Shown piece by piece: positions 23,330 through 32,055 of a stretch of DNA of 59,527 nt (its first letter is position 1; every line of letters starts with the position of its first letter). A program made the translations under genes and the position numbers. This stretch comes from an uncultured Bacilli bacterium (GTDB lineage: Bacteria; Bacillota_I; Bacilli_A; RF39; UBA660). The notes below the pieces were generated by a model. That model saw only the letters and a list, made by a program, of their open reading frames with translations. It was not told where the DNA came from and did not search any database. The stretch lies in the NCBI GenBank assembly GCA_947629935.1, contig CANRFQ010000006.1, positions 1-59,527 of the forward strand, read 5' to 3'.

Positions 23330-24208
23330 ATGAAAGAAAATTCAATAAAACGTAAGGTTATAAGTGTTGTTACAGCAATGGGGTTACTTTCTGGGGCAAC
23401 AGCTCAAGCCGTAAGTGCAGCACGTAATGATTATTATGATGAATATGACCCATATTATAATGAATATGACCCTTATTATGGGGAATATTATAACAATTAT
23501 AATTTGGATGATCATATTAATGTGGATATTCAAGATCCCACTATACTTCAAAGATATTTAGCTGATCATGCTAAAAATTGTACAGATTATGATTGTGCCG
23601 CTCGTGGTCATTATGATTATTTACAAGAATACTATCCAAGTTATTACCCAGAGTACAATCCTAATTATTATCCAGAGTACAATCCTAACTATTATCCAGA
23701 ATACAATCCAAATTACTATCCAAATTATAACCAATATGAAGACAATTATATTTCAGATGATCAATATGATAATCAAAACTATGAAGGAGTGCTATATACT
23801 TTAGTGAAGTATACCGCTGATGGTAGCGCAGTTTATGCTTATTCTGGAACTCAAGATGTAGCTAAATATGGATTTAGTGGTTGGCAATTAAATAGCTTAT
23901 ATAATAGCAATGACTATTCATTAAATTCTGTATTCTATGAAGAAAAATATCGTTTTGGTAATAATTTTGACTGGAATGATCAACTTATTGATTTAATCAA
24001 TAGAACATCTGGACTATATATTTGGAAATATGCAGTAGATGGAAATATTCGTTATTGTGTTTCTCCAAATAGATTCCCAGAATCTGGAAGATATGAATAC
24101 AATAGTAAATTCTCTGTTATTAATGATTTAAAATCACAAGAAGAATTACCTACATATCAATCTGTACAAGCTAGAAGCATAGAAGGCTATTCTAGAAAAT
24201 TATATTAA
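23330..24208 (+). CDS. Secreted Tyr/Asn/Pro repeat protein
   Basis: The 292-aa protein starts with a Sec signal peptide (KRK, hydrophobic VISVVTAMGLLSGATAQA, likely cleavage after AVSA near 30). A very Tyr-rich region follows, with short repeats EYDPYYN/EYDPYYG (about 38-50). Three copies of YYPEYNPN (105-128) come next. The C-terminal 140 residues (from about 155) look globular, with Trp, Tyr and Gly. There is one CTDYDCAARGHYDY cysteine pair. There is no LPxTG, TM anchor or cell-wall domain that I recognise. It has a good promoter and terminator of its own. It could be a surface, spore-coat-like or matrix protein; the composition suggests structure, not catalysis. Confidence 0.7.
   Translation: MKENSIKRKVISVVTAMGLLSGATAQAVSAARNDYYDEYDPYYNEYDPYYGEYYNNYNLDDHINVDIQDPTILQRYLADHAKNCTDYDCAARGHYDYLQEYYPSYYPEYNPNYYPEYNPNYYPEYNPNYYPNYNQYEDNYISDDQYDNQNYEGVLYTLVKYTADGSAVYAYSGTQDVAKYGFSGWQLNSLYNSNDYSLNSVFYEEKYRFGNNFDWNDQLIDLINRTSGLYIWKYAVDGNIRYCVSPNRFPESGRYEYNSKFSVINDLKSQEELPTYQSVQARSIEGYSRKLY
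23642..23713 (+). repeat. Three 24-bp tandem repeats encoding YYPEYNPN
   Basis: Units at 23642-23665, 23666-23689 and 23690-23713 differ at only a few, mostly synonymous, positions. A degenerate fourth unit follows. In-frame units allow copy-number change without frameshift. Confidence 0.85.
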
Positions 24209-24218
24209 AAAGGGGTAT

Positions 24219-24242
24219 AAAGTAGAGAAATCTACTTTTTTT
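24219..24242 (+). terminator. Strong terminator after the Tyr-rich gene
   Basis: AAAGTAGA, loop GAAA, TCTACTTT, then T. The 8-bp stem has a stable tetraloop. Confidence 0.9.
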
Positions 24243-24270
24243 GTTAGTGAAGCTTTAACTTTAGAATAAT

Positions 24271-24299
24271 TTGAGTTTTCTTAAGAAATTTAGTAAAAT
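24271..24299 (+). promoter_or_regulatory. Promoter at the head of the glycan cluster
   Basis: TTGAGT (24271-24276), a 17-base spacer and TAAAAT (24294-24299). Confidence 0.65.
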
Positions 24300-24318
24300 G
24301 TTAGAAAGGAGCAATTTT

Positions 24319-25107
24319 ATGGCTATAAAAAATATATGGACTAATTTCAAAAAATATCAATTTTTATTAAAACAATTAGTATCCCGCGATTTCAAAGTAA
24401 AATATAAAAGAAGTGTTTTAGGTGTTTTATGGAGCCTTCTAAATCCGGTTTTACAAATGGTGGTAATGGCCATTGTCTTTTCGAATGTTTTTAAGTTTAG
24501 TATGGAAGGTGTTAATTATCTAGTTTATTTGCTTACTGGACTTGTTATGTTTAATTACTTTAGTGAAGCGTCTAATTTAGGAATGTCTTCAGTTGTTGGA
24601 AATTTTTCTTTAATTAATAAAGTTTATATTCCAAAATATATCTTTCCTTTATCTAAGTGTTTATTTGTCGGAATTAACTTCTTGCTAACTTTAATTCCTT
24701 TATATGTTGTAATTATAGCCACGGGTACGGGTCTTTGTTGGCAACATTTACTTCTACCTTTTGTCTTTTTATGCTTATTTTTATTTACAGTAGGTATGGC
24801 TCTAATATTATCAACTATATCAGTATTCTTAAGAGATATGTTTTATATCTATGGTATCATCATAATGATTTGGACGTATTTAACACCAATTATGTATGAT
24901 ATTAATATGATAACCTCTTGGTTTATTCAAATATTTAAACTAAATCCTTTATATCAATTTATTAACTTTGCAAGAACTATTATTTTATATCATCATACTC
25001 CCACTTTATTTCAATTTGGAGCCTGTGCTCTTTGTGCAATAGTAGTTTTTATAATTGGTCTTGTCGTATTTAAGAAAAACCAAGATAAATTTATCTATTA
25101 TGTTTAG
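24319..25107 (+). CDS. ABC-2 polysaccharide/teichoic acid export permease
   Basis: This is a 262-aa membrane protein of the Wzm/TagG/RfbA type with about six TM helices. It opens with a cytoplasmic amphipathic segment (QFLLKQLVSRDFKVKYKRS) and the hallmark VLGVLWSLLNPVLQMVVMAIVF. With the ATPase encoded next it should export lipid-linked glycan or teichoic acid across the membrane. ATG 24319 follows AAAGGAG (24304-24310). In-frame codons further upstream overlap the -10 element and are rejected. It is first in an operon that continues through glycosyltransferases, which fits export of the polymer they make. Confidence 0.9.
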   Translation: MAIKNIWTNFKKYQFLLKQLVSRDFKVKYKRSVLGVLWSLLNPVLQMVVMAIVFSNVFKFSMEGVNYLVYLLTGLVMFNYFSEASNLGMSSVVGNFSLINKVYIPKYIFPLSKCLFVGINFLLTLIPLYVVIIATGTGLCWQHLLLPFVFLCLFLFTVGMALILSTISVFLRDMFYIYGIIIMIWTYLTPIMYDINMITSWFIQIFKLNPLYQFINFARTIILYHHTPTLFQFGACALCAIVVFIIGLVVFKKNQDKFIYYV

Positions 25108-25117
25108 AGGTGAAGCT

Positions 25118-25876
25118 ATGGAAAAAAATAATATGATTGAAGTTAAAAATGTTTCAATGCGCTTTAATTTGGGTGTTGAAAAGAATTTCTCTTTAAAACA
25201 ATTTTTTGTTGATTTCTTTAGTTTTAAGAAAAAAAAGAAAAAGCAAAAAGAAGTGTTTTGGGCTTTAAAAAATTTGAATTTTGATGTTAAATCCGGAGAA
25301 GTAGTTGGTTTTGTGGGCAGTAATGGGGCTGGAAAATCTACTTTACTTAAAATAGTAGCAGGCGTTATGAAACCTACTAAAGGAAATGTCAATTCTTATG
25401 GCAATATATGTCCGATGATTGAACTGGGAGCAGGATTTGATCCCGACTTAACAGCTCGTGAAAATATTTATTTAAACGGGGCAGTAATGGGTTATAGTGA
25501 GGAATTACTTGACCATAAATTTCAAGAAATTGTCGATTTTTCCGAACTTCATGATTTTTTAGATGTGCCTGTAAAAAACTTTTCTTCTGGTATGGTCGCT
25601 AGGCTAGCTTTTAGTGTGGCCACCATTGTCGAACCAGAAATATTAATTGTTGATGAAATTCTATCCGTGGGAGATATTGCTTTTCAAGCTAAAAGTGAAG
25701 AAAAAATGTTGAGTATGATTAGGGGAGGTACCACTGTTTTATATGTTTCTCACTCCATTGAATCTATCAAAAAATTATGTGATAGAGTTGTGTGGATTGA
25801 ACATGGCGAAGTGCAAATGATTGGTAAAACCGAAACAGTAATTGAGAAATATTTAGAATTTATGGGAGTTAAATAG
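25118..25876 (+). CDS. ABC polysaccharide/teichoic acid export ATPase
   Basis: The 252-aa protein is a Wzt/TagH-type nucleotide-binding subunit. It has Walker A GSNGAGKST (about 65-73), a Q-loop region near PMIELGAGFDPDLTARENI, the ABC signature FSSGMVARLAF (SSGM replacing SGGQ, as in TagH and Wzt), Walker B ILIVDEIL and the switch His in YVSHS. The GAGFDP/TARENI segment is the export-family gate-helix motif. A Lys-rich insert (FKKKKKKQKE) precedes the core. No C-terminal carbohydrate-binding domain is present, so it is the short form. SD AGAGGTGA (25106-25113). It is ten bases after the permease. Confidence 0.92.
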   Translation: MEKNNMIEVKNVSMRFNLGVEKNFSLKQFFVDFFSFKKKKKKQKEVFWALKNLNFDVKSGEVVGFVGSNGAGKSTLLKIVAGVMKPTKGNVNSYGNICPMIELGAGFDPDLTARENIYLNGAVMGYSEELLDHKFQEIVDFSELHDFLDVPVKNFSSGMVARLAFSVATIVEPEILIVDEILSVGDIAFQAKSEEKMLSMIRGGTTVLYVSHSIESIKKLCDRVVWIEHGEVQMIGKTETVIEKYLEFMGVK

Positions 25877-25879
25877 AGA

Positions 25880-26959
25880 ATGAAAAAAATTTTATTTATT
25901 TCCAAAAATTTAGATATAGGCGGAATGGAAAAAGCTTTAATTTTGTTATTAAATAAACTAGTAACAAAATACGAGATTACATTAATATTAGAAGAAAAAA
26001 AAGGTATATTATTACCTGATTTAGATTCAAGAATTAAGGTAGAGGAATATAAATTATCTTCAAGTAAAAATGTTTTTGTGCGTAAATGTAAAAATTTAAT
26101 TCATAAAACTATATGGAAATGGCAAAATCACAATAAATATGATTTTACTTGCAATTATGCAACATATTCCTTGATTGGATCTTATCTGGCTCGCATTGCC
26201 TCAACCAATAATGCTTTGTATGTTCACTCAAATTATTATGAAGCTTTTAATCATAATGAAGAAGCTTTTCAAAACTTTTTTAATTCTTTAAAAGTAGCCG
26301 AATTTAAAAAAATTATCTTTGTATCCAATGAGGGGAAAAGTTCGTTTAATAAAATTTATCCAAGTTTAGAAAATAAAACGGTGGTAATTAACAATTTGAT
26401 TGATTATCAATTTATCCAAGCTAAAGCCGCAAAAAAAATAAAACTTCCTTATCAAAAAGATAAACTTAATTTATTATTTGTGGGACGCTTAGATAATGAT
26501 TCTAAAAATTTTAAACGAATGTTTAAAAGTATGGCATTAGCTATTAAAGAAAATCCTCAATTAAATTTGTATATAATTGGCGATGGTAAAGATAAAAAAT
26601 TATGTGAAGATTTACTAAAAAAATATCAATTAGAAAAACATGTATTTATGTTAGGGTCTATTAAAGAACCATATCAACAGATGAAGAATTGTGATGCTTT
26701 TTTATTAACTTCTAATTATGAAGGTTTTCCTGTCGTTTTAATTGAAGCTTTAGTGTTAAATGTTCCTATTATCTCGACAATAAGTGCAAGTGATACGGAA
26801 ATAGATTTACAAGATTATATTCTCAAAATTCCTTTGGCTGAAAAGGATATTGCTCAAACCTTAAGTAGATATAAAAAGTCAAAAGTAAATTATAAACTTG
26901 ATTTTGCCAAAATAAATCAAAAAAGGATTGAAAAAATAATGAAAATAATTGATGAATAA
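25880..26959 (+). CDS. Glycosyltransferase family 4-like
   Basis: This is a 359-aa GT-B enzyme. The N-terminal Rossmann domain has FISKNLDIGGMEKALI (acceptor-side Gly loop). The C-terminal domain has LLFVGRLDNDSKNF, LYIIGDGKD and the E-x7-E region NYEGFPVVLIEALV, the signature of retaining GT4 enzymes that use nucleotide sugars. It is cytoplasmic, with no TM segment. It starts three bases after the ABC ATPase stop with a weak SD, so translation is probably coupled. Sugar donor and acceptor cannot be assigned from sequence. Confidence 0.85.
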   Translation: MKKILFISKNLDIGGMEKALILLLNKLVTKYEITLILEEKKGILLPDLDSRIKVEEYKLSSSKNVFVRKCKNLIHKTIWKWQNHNKYDFTCNYATYSLIGSYLARIASTNNALYVHSNYYEAFNHNEEAFQNFFNSLKVAEFKKIIFVSNEGKSSFNKIYPSLENKTVVINNLIDYQFIQAKAAKKIKLPYQKDKLNLLFVGRLDNDSKNFKRMFKSMALAIKENPQLNLYIIGDGKDKKLCEDLLKKYQLEKHVFMLGSIKEPYQQMKNCDAFLLTSNYEGFPVVLIEALVLNVPIISTISASDTEIDLQDYILKIPLAEKDIAQTLSRYKKSKVNYKLDFAKINQKRIEKIMKIIDE

Positions 26960-26998
26960 AAGAAGTTATCGACAAAATAGTAATAGAGGTGAAAATTG

Positions 26999-27739
26999 AT
27001 GGAAAAGTACATTCACTACTGTTGGTTTGGCGGGAAGCCTTTAAGTAGATTAGCCAAAAAATGTCTTAAAAGTTGGCAAAAATATTTGCCGGATTATAAA
27101 ATTAAAAGATGGGATGAAACTAATTGCGATATTAATGAATGTCCTTTTGTTAAAGAAGCTTATGCAAATAAAAAATGGGCTTTTGTCGCCGATTATTTTC
27201 GTACGAAAGCTTTAAATGAATATGGTGGTATATATTTTGATACTGATATGAAAGTGACAAAAAATATTGATAAATTTTTAAAAAATGAAACTTTTTTAGG
27301 GGTTGAATACGGTGGAGCTATTGCTGTTGGAGTGTGGTACGAAAAACATCCTCAATCTTATTTAACGACTAAATTATTACAAGTCTATCAAAACTATGAA
27401 GGATTTTCCATAGATAAAATTAGGAAGTATAGCATTCCTAAATTAATTACGGAATTATTAATTCCTTGTGGATATAAAAGGAAAAATGAAGAAATACAAA
27501 ACTTAACTAATAATATTACTATTTATCCGCGCGATTATTTTTATCCTTTATCTGATGATCATAAAAATAATAAATTTACAAATAATACTTGTATGATCCA
27601 TTATTATGATGCCTCTTGGATTCCTAAAAGCGAGTATATTCGCTTTAAAGTAGAAAGAACGTTTGGAAAAAAGTTTGGGGGAACTATTTTAGATGTTTTG
27701 GTGAAAATTAAGAAAAAGATTTTTAAAAAAACCCCTTAA
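26999..27739 (+). CDS. DXD-motif glycosyltransferase (GT32/capsular type)
   Basis: The 246-aa protein has IHYCWFGGKPLS at the N-terminus and the donor-binding DXD segment FVADYFRTKALNEYGGIYFDTDM (Asp-x-Asp near 80-82). This identifies the glycosyltransferase sugar-binding DXD family seen in capsule and polysaccharide clusters. Residues 1-80 are nearly identical to the N-terminus of the 601-aa protein at 30241, indicating a recent duplication. ATG 26999 is preferred to TTG 26996, with SD AGAGGTGA at 26985-26992. It lies within the ABC exporter operon. The acceptor is unknown. Confidence 0.88.
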   Translation: MEKYIHYCWFGGKPLSRLAKKCLKSWQKYLPDYKIKRWDETNCDINECPFVKEAYANKKWAFVADYFRTKALNEYGGIYFDTDMKVTKNIDKFLKNETFLGVEYGGAIAVGVWYEKHPQSYLTTKLLQVYQNYEGFSIDKIRKYSIPKLITELLIPCGYKRKNEEIQNLTNNITIYPRDYFYPLSDDHKNNKFTNNTCMIHYYDASWIPKSEYIRFKVERTFGKKFGGTILDVLVKIKKKIFKKTP

Positions 27740-27781
27740 TAACAAAATATTTGATACAATTAGTATGAGAGAAGTGATGAC

Positions 27782-30160
27782 ATGAAATTTAATTTTAAAC
27801 AACTACCTAATGAATATAAAAATAATTATAAAATCGAAGATGATTTTATTCCGGTTATTTCAATTATTACCCCTTTCTATAATTCTAAAGATTATATTAG
27901 AGAAACAGCTAATAGTGTTTTATCGCAAAGTTTTCCGTGGTTTGAGTGGCTTATTATAGATGATGGTAGTACCGATACAGAAAGCTTACAAGTATTAAAA
28001 GAAATTGAAAAACTAGATAAACGTATTAAAGTTTTTCATAAAGAAAATACAGGAGCAGCTAATACAAGGGATTTTGGTTGTAAGAAAGCTAATAAAGCAT
28101 CTAAATATTTTTTGTTTTTAGATGATGATGATTTAATTGAAAAAAATTATATGGAATGTACTTTTTTTGCGTTAGAAACTAATCCTGATGCAGCTTTTGC
28201 TTATACAAATTCTTTGGGTTTTGGAGAACAAGAATATTTATGGTCTCCAAAATTTGATATCAAAAAGCAGTTAAACTCTAATCAATTAGTGGCTACAGCT
28301 TTAGTTAGAAAAAGTGCATATGTAGATGTTGGAGGCTTTGGCTTAAAAGAAAAAGAAATTAATGAAGATTGGTTTTTTTGGACTAAATTATTTGCTAAAT
28401 CTTATATTCCTGTCAGATTAGATTATTTTGGCTTTTGGTATCGTCGTAAAAAAAATGGGGAATTAAAGAGATCCTTAAATAACACTAAAAAGACGCAAGA
28501 GTTACTAAAACCTTATGTATCTAAAGTAGATTTAAATTTAAAAGCTATTGAATATCCAATAGCTGATTATGAATGGAACGATGTAAATAGACCTTCAAAA
28601 ATTTTTAAGGAAATTACCCCTCTTAAAAGTTCTAAAAAAAATATAATTTTTATATTACCTCATATTGTTATGGGTGGAGCCGATAAATTTTGTATTGACT
28701 TTCTAAAAGGATTAGATTCTAAATATAGTGTAACTTTAATCTTAACAAATATTAGTGAAAATGGTTGGCTCCAAGAAATAAAGCCATATGTTGATAATTA
28801 TTATATTTTGCCATCTTTTTTAGAAAGAAAATATTGGCATGAATTTATTGAATACTTGATAAATAAAAATAATTCAAAATTAATTTTTAATACTAATAGT
28901 ATTTATGGTTATATGGTATTGCCTTATTTAAAAAATAAAATCCCTAATATTAAAATTATAGATTATGTTCACATGGAAGAATGGTATAACCGTAATGGCG
29001 GGTATTCTCGAGATTCAAGTGCTGTCAGCTCAGTTATTGATATGACTATGACTTGTAACAAAAATAGTGAACGGATTTTAAAAGAATACTTTGGCCGTCA
29101 AGATAATCTTAAAACTGTATATATTGGTGTTGATGAAGAATATTTTAATAATGATTTAAATTCGCAAGAAATTAAAGCTAAATACAATATTCCAGAGGAT
29201 AAAAAAATAATTTCATATATTGCTCGCATATCTTATCAGAAAAGACCATATTTATTATTAGAAATAATAAAGCAATATGTTAAGAAACGTCAAGATACAA
29301 TCTTTTTAATATGTGGAGATGGAGAATTACTTGAAGATGTCAAAGAAAAAGCCAAACAAGAAAAAATTTTAGATTATATTCGCTTTTTAGGAAGCATCAA
29401 AGAACCAAAAGAAATCTACGCTATAAGCGATGCCACTTTAAATTGTTCAATTAAAGAAGGACTTGCTTTAACCACTTATGAATCTTTATCTATGGGAGTG
29501 CCTGTTATATCAAGTGATGTTGGTGGTCAAAGAGAAATAATTGATGATAAGGTAGGAGCAGTTATTCCTACTAAACAAGAAGAACAAGATATATATGATT
29601 TAGATTATGATGTAGAAGAGATAGCAGCTTTTGTTACAAATTTAAATCGTGTAATAGATGATGATACTTATAAACTAAATTGTCGAAAGAAAATATTAAA
29701 GGGATTTACAATTAAACAAATGAATCAAAATATGAATGATATCATTGCCACAGTTTTAGCTAGAAAAACTACTAAAACATTCGCTAATTTAGATATAGCC
29801 CTAGAATTATTAAACCAATATCTACTAGAAGATTCAGAGACGTACGAATGGTTGACTTCAATATCTAAAAATGAAATTGTTGAACCAAACATTTATAATA
29901 CTAAACAAGAAAAAGTAATTGAAGTACTAAAAAAAATTCATGTTTGGGATATTTATTTGAAATTTGATTCTAAAATTTTAAATATAAAGAAAAAATTAGT
30001 TAAATTACATATTTTAAAGGAAGCCGAAGCTTTTGGTAATATTTTTAAAGGTATTGGTTATATACTAATTGGTATTATTATATTTATTGTTTATATAGTA
30101 TTATTTACAGTAGTTGTTATTAAAAGAATAGTTAATATTATAAAAAAAATATCTTCGTAA
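27782..30160 (+). CDS. Bifunctional GT2-GT4 glycosyltransferase with C-terminal TM anchor
   Basis: This 792-aa protein joins two enzymes. Residues about 20-235 are a GT-A/GT2 domain (ISIITPFYNSKDYI, IIDDGSTD, DXD at FLDDDDLI, then NEDWFFW). Residues about 285-650 are a GT-B/GT4 domain (ILPHIVMGGADKF, YIARISYQKRPYLLLE, LICGDGE, CSIKEGLALTTYESLSMG). A hydrophobic helix (about 750-780) follows, with a Lys-rich end (KRIVNIIKKI), so it is probably anchored to the cytoplasmic membrane face. Two domains imply two successive sugar additions. TGATACAAT at 27752-27760 may be an extended -10. A terminator at 30159 separates it from the next gene. Confidence 0.87.
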   Translation: MKFNFKQLPNEYKNNYKIEDDFIPVISIITPFYNSKDYIRETANSVLSQSFPWFEWLIIDDGSTDTESLQVLKEIEKLDKRIKVFHKENTGAANTRDFGCKKANKASKYFLFLDDDDLIEKNYMECTFFALETNPDAAFAYTNSLGFGEQEYLWSPKFDIKKQLNSNQLVATALVRKSAYVDVGGFGLKEKEINEDWFFWTKLFAKSYIPVRLDYFGFWYRRKKNGELKRSLNNTKKTQELLKPYVSKVDLNLKAIEYPIADYEWNDVNRPSKIFKEITPLKSSKKNIIFILPHIVMGGADKFCIDFLKGLDSKYSVTLILTNISENGWLQEIKPYVDNYYILPSFLERKYWHEFIEYLINKNNSKLIFNTNSIYGYMVLPYLKNKIPNIKIIDYVHMEEWYNRNGGYSRDSSAVSSVIDMTMTCNKNSERILKEYFGRQDNLKTVYIGVDEEYFNNDLNSQEIKAKYNIPEDKKIISYIARISYQKRPYLLLEIIKQYVKKRQDTIFLICGDGELLEDVKEKAKQEKILDYIRFLGSIKEPKEIYAISDATLNCSIKEGLALTTYESLSMGVPVISSDVGGQREIIDDKVGAVIPTKQEEQDIYDLDYDVEEIAAFVTNLNRVIDDDTYKLNCRKKILKGFTIKQMNQNMNDIIATVLARKTTKTFANLDIALELLNQYLLEDSETYEWLTSISKNEIVEPNIYNTKQEKVIEVLKKIHVWDIYLKFDSKILNIKKKLVKLHILKEAEAFGNIFKGIGYILIGIIIFIVYIVLFTVVVIKRIVNIIKKISS

Positions 30161-30181
30161 AATATCTAGAAGATATTTTTT
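30159..30181 (+). terminator. Internal terminator in the glycan cluster
   Basis: AAAATATCT, loop AGA, AGATATTTT, then two further T (a T-run of six in all). The 9-bp stem starts at the end of the GT2-GT4 gene. Confidence 0.75.
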
Positions 30182-30191
30182 GGTGTATTAA

Positions 30192-30220
30192 TAGACTTTT
30201 TCTATTAAATTTAGTACAAT
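30192..30220 (+). promoter_or_regulatory. Promoter of the GT32-GT4 gene
   Basis: TAGACT (30192-30197), a 17-base spacer and TACAAT (30215-30220). The SD AAAAGGAG follows before ATG 30241. Confidence 0.6.
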
Positions 30221-30240
30221 TTTAAAAGGAGAAGATACGT

Positions 30241-32046
30241 ATGCAAAAATACATTCATTACTGTTGGTTTGGCGGAAAACCACTTTCAAAATTAACTTTA
30301 AAATGTCTTAAAAGTTGGCAAAAATATTTACCTGATTATGAAATAAAAAGATGGGATGAAACCAATTGTGATATTAACGAATGCTCTTTTGTCAAAGAAG
30401 CCTATGCAAATAAAAAATGGGCTTTTGTTGCCGATTATTTTCGAACTAAAGCTTTATATCAATATGGAGGAATATATTTTGATACGGACATGGAAGTAAT
30501 TAAAGACATTACACCGCTTTTCAACGATGATACTTTTTTAGGACTAGAAGACAGTGGGTTTGTTGCCGTAGGTGTATGGTATGAAAAAAAGGCTAAAGCA
30601 ATTTTGCCTGGAAAACTTTTAAAAAAATACCAATCTTTCTCTCACTTTGATTTAGCAAATATTAATAAATTAAGTATTCCTATCCAATTAACAGAAATAT
30701 TAAAAGAATATAAAGTAGAAGAAAATAGTTCAATAATTCAACGATTAGATAATGATATTATAATTTACCCTCGCGACTATTTTTATCCTTTAAGTATGGA
30801 TAGGAGTAATAATATTTTTACTGATAATACCTATATGGTTCATTACTATGATGCTACCTGGATTTCTAAAAAACAAAAATTAGAACTATTTTTAGTTAGA
30901 CACTTAGGTAAAAGTAAAACAATAAAATTAGAATCACTATATCAAAAAACAAAGTATAGCTTCATAAAAGTAGTTAAATTTGCTTTATTCCCTTTAGTAT
31001 TATATCGTAAGAAAAAGAAACAACGCTCTTTATTAACAACAGAATATTATGAAAGAATAAAATGTACATTAAAAACTTTAGATTGTATGCAGAATAAAGA
31101 TTATATAACAATATATAATAGCAGTTGGATAGGTGTTTCTAATGCCACAATTGAACTATTTGAAAACTTAGTTGATTGTGGAGAGATTTATTTAACTTCT
31201 GATATTAAAAAACTTGGAGATAAAATTTTAGATACAAAAGTGCCACAAGTTATATTTAGTTCATTTGCTATAGGTTGGAAAGATTTAGCCAAATATTTAA
31301 AAAAGCACAATTCTTCAATTAAAATTAAAACTTTCTGGCATGGTAGTCATTCACAGATATTAGATAATTATGGGTGGGCTCGAAATTTAGAAATTATCGA
31401 TTTACATAGAAAAAAAATAATTGATGTGATGGGAACTTGTAAACAAAGTTTGATGAAATTTTATGTTAAGCAAGGATTTAATGCTGCTTTTTTGACAAAT
31501 AAAGTGGAAGTAAATATTAAGCCAACCAAAAAAAGAACAAATAGCAAAATTATAGTTGGGTTATATGCTGCTAATTGTAACGATTGGCGCAAGAATATGT
31601 ATACGCAAATAGCAGCAGTTTCCCTCATTGATAAGGCAATTATTGATATGGTTCCTTTAAATGATGCTGCCATTTCTTTTGCTAACAAACTGGGAGTAGA
31701 AATACAAGGAATTAAAACACCACTTAATCGTATAGACTTAATAAAACGAATGGCTAATGTTGATATTGTTTCTTATGTTACGTTATCAGAATGCTCTCCT
31801 ATGTTACCTTTAGAAAGTATGGAGATGGGTGTTCCTTGCTTAAGTGGCAATAATCACCATTACTTTAAAGAAAATGAACTTGAAAAATATATAATAGTAA
31901 ATGAGGAAGATAATCCTATGGTTATTAAAGATAAAATTATTAAATGTCTTAAAGATAAAGAAAAGATAATGGATTTATATTCCGAATTTCGTAAAAAAAA
32001 TATTAAAGACAGTAATAATGATGTCCAAAATTTTTTGAAAATGTGA
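30241..32046 (+). CDS. GT32-GT4-like fusion glycosyltransferase
   Basis: This is a 601-aa protein. Residues 1-235 are a DXD glycosyltransferase (IHYCWFGGKPLS, ADYFRTKALYQYGGIYFDTD), a close paralogue of the 246-aa protein at 26999. Residues about 275-600 form a GT-B-like domain ending in SECSPMLPLESMEMGVPCLSG. That segment occupies the position of the GT4 E-x7-E donor site. The C-terminal domain is related to the N-terminal part of the next protein (NNGVPCLLGN and the following helices). This suggests domain shuffling by duplication. It starts a new transcription unit after the terminator at 30159. Confidence 0.8.
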   Translation: MQKYIHYCWFGGKPLSKLTLKCLKSWQKYLPDYEIKRWDETNCDINECSFVKEAYANKKWAFVADYFRTKALYQYGGIYFDTDMEVIKDITPLFNDDTFLGLEDSGFVAVGVWYEKKAKAILPGKLLKKYQSFSHFDLANINKLSIPIQLTEILKEYKVEENSSIIQRLDNDIIIYPRDYFYPLSMDRSNNIFTDNTYMVHYYDATWISKKQKLELFLVRHLGKSKTIKLESLYQKTKYSFIKVVKFALFPLVLYRKKKKQRSLLTTEYYERIKCTLKTLDCMQNKDYITIYNSSWIGVSNATIELFENLVDCGEIYLTSDIKKLGDKILDTKVPQVIFSSFAIGWKDLAKYLKKHNSSIKIKTFWHGSHSQILDNYGWARNLEIIDLHRKKIIDVMGTCKQSLMKFYVKQGFNAAFLTNKVEVNIKPTKKRTNSKIIVGLYAANCNDWRKNMYTQIAAVSLIDKAIIDMVPLNDAAISFANKLGVEIQGIKTPLNRIDLIKRMANVDIVSYVTLSECSPMLPLESMEMGVPCLSGNNHHYFKENELEKYIIVNEEDNPMVIKDKIIKCLKDKEKIMDLYSEFRKKNIKDSNNDVQNFLKM

Positions 32047-32055
32047 GGTGGAAAA

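Noticed and set aside
23568-23804. Alternative plus-strand open frame of 78 codons inside the Tyr-rich gene
   Set aside because: It is the +1 shadow of the tandem repeats, made almost only of Ile/Thr/Gln, with no SD.
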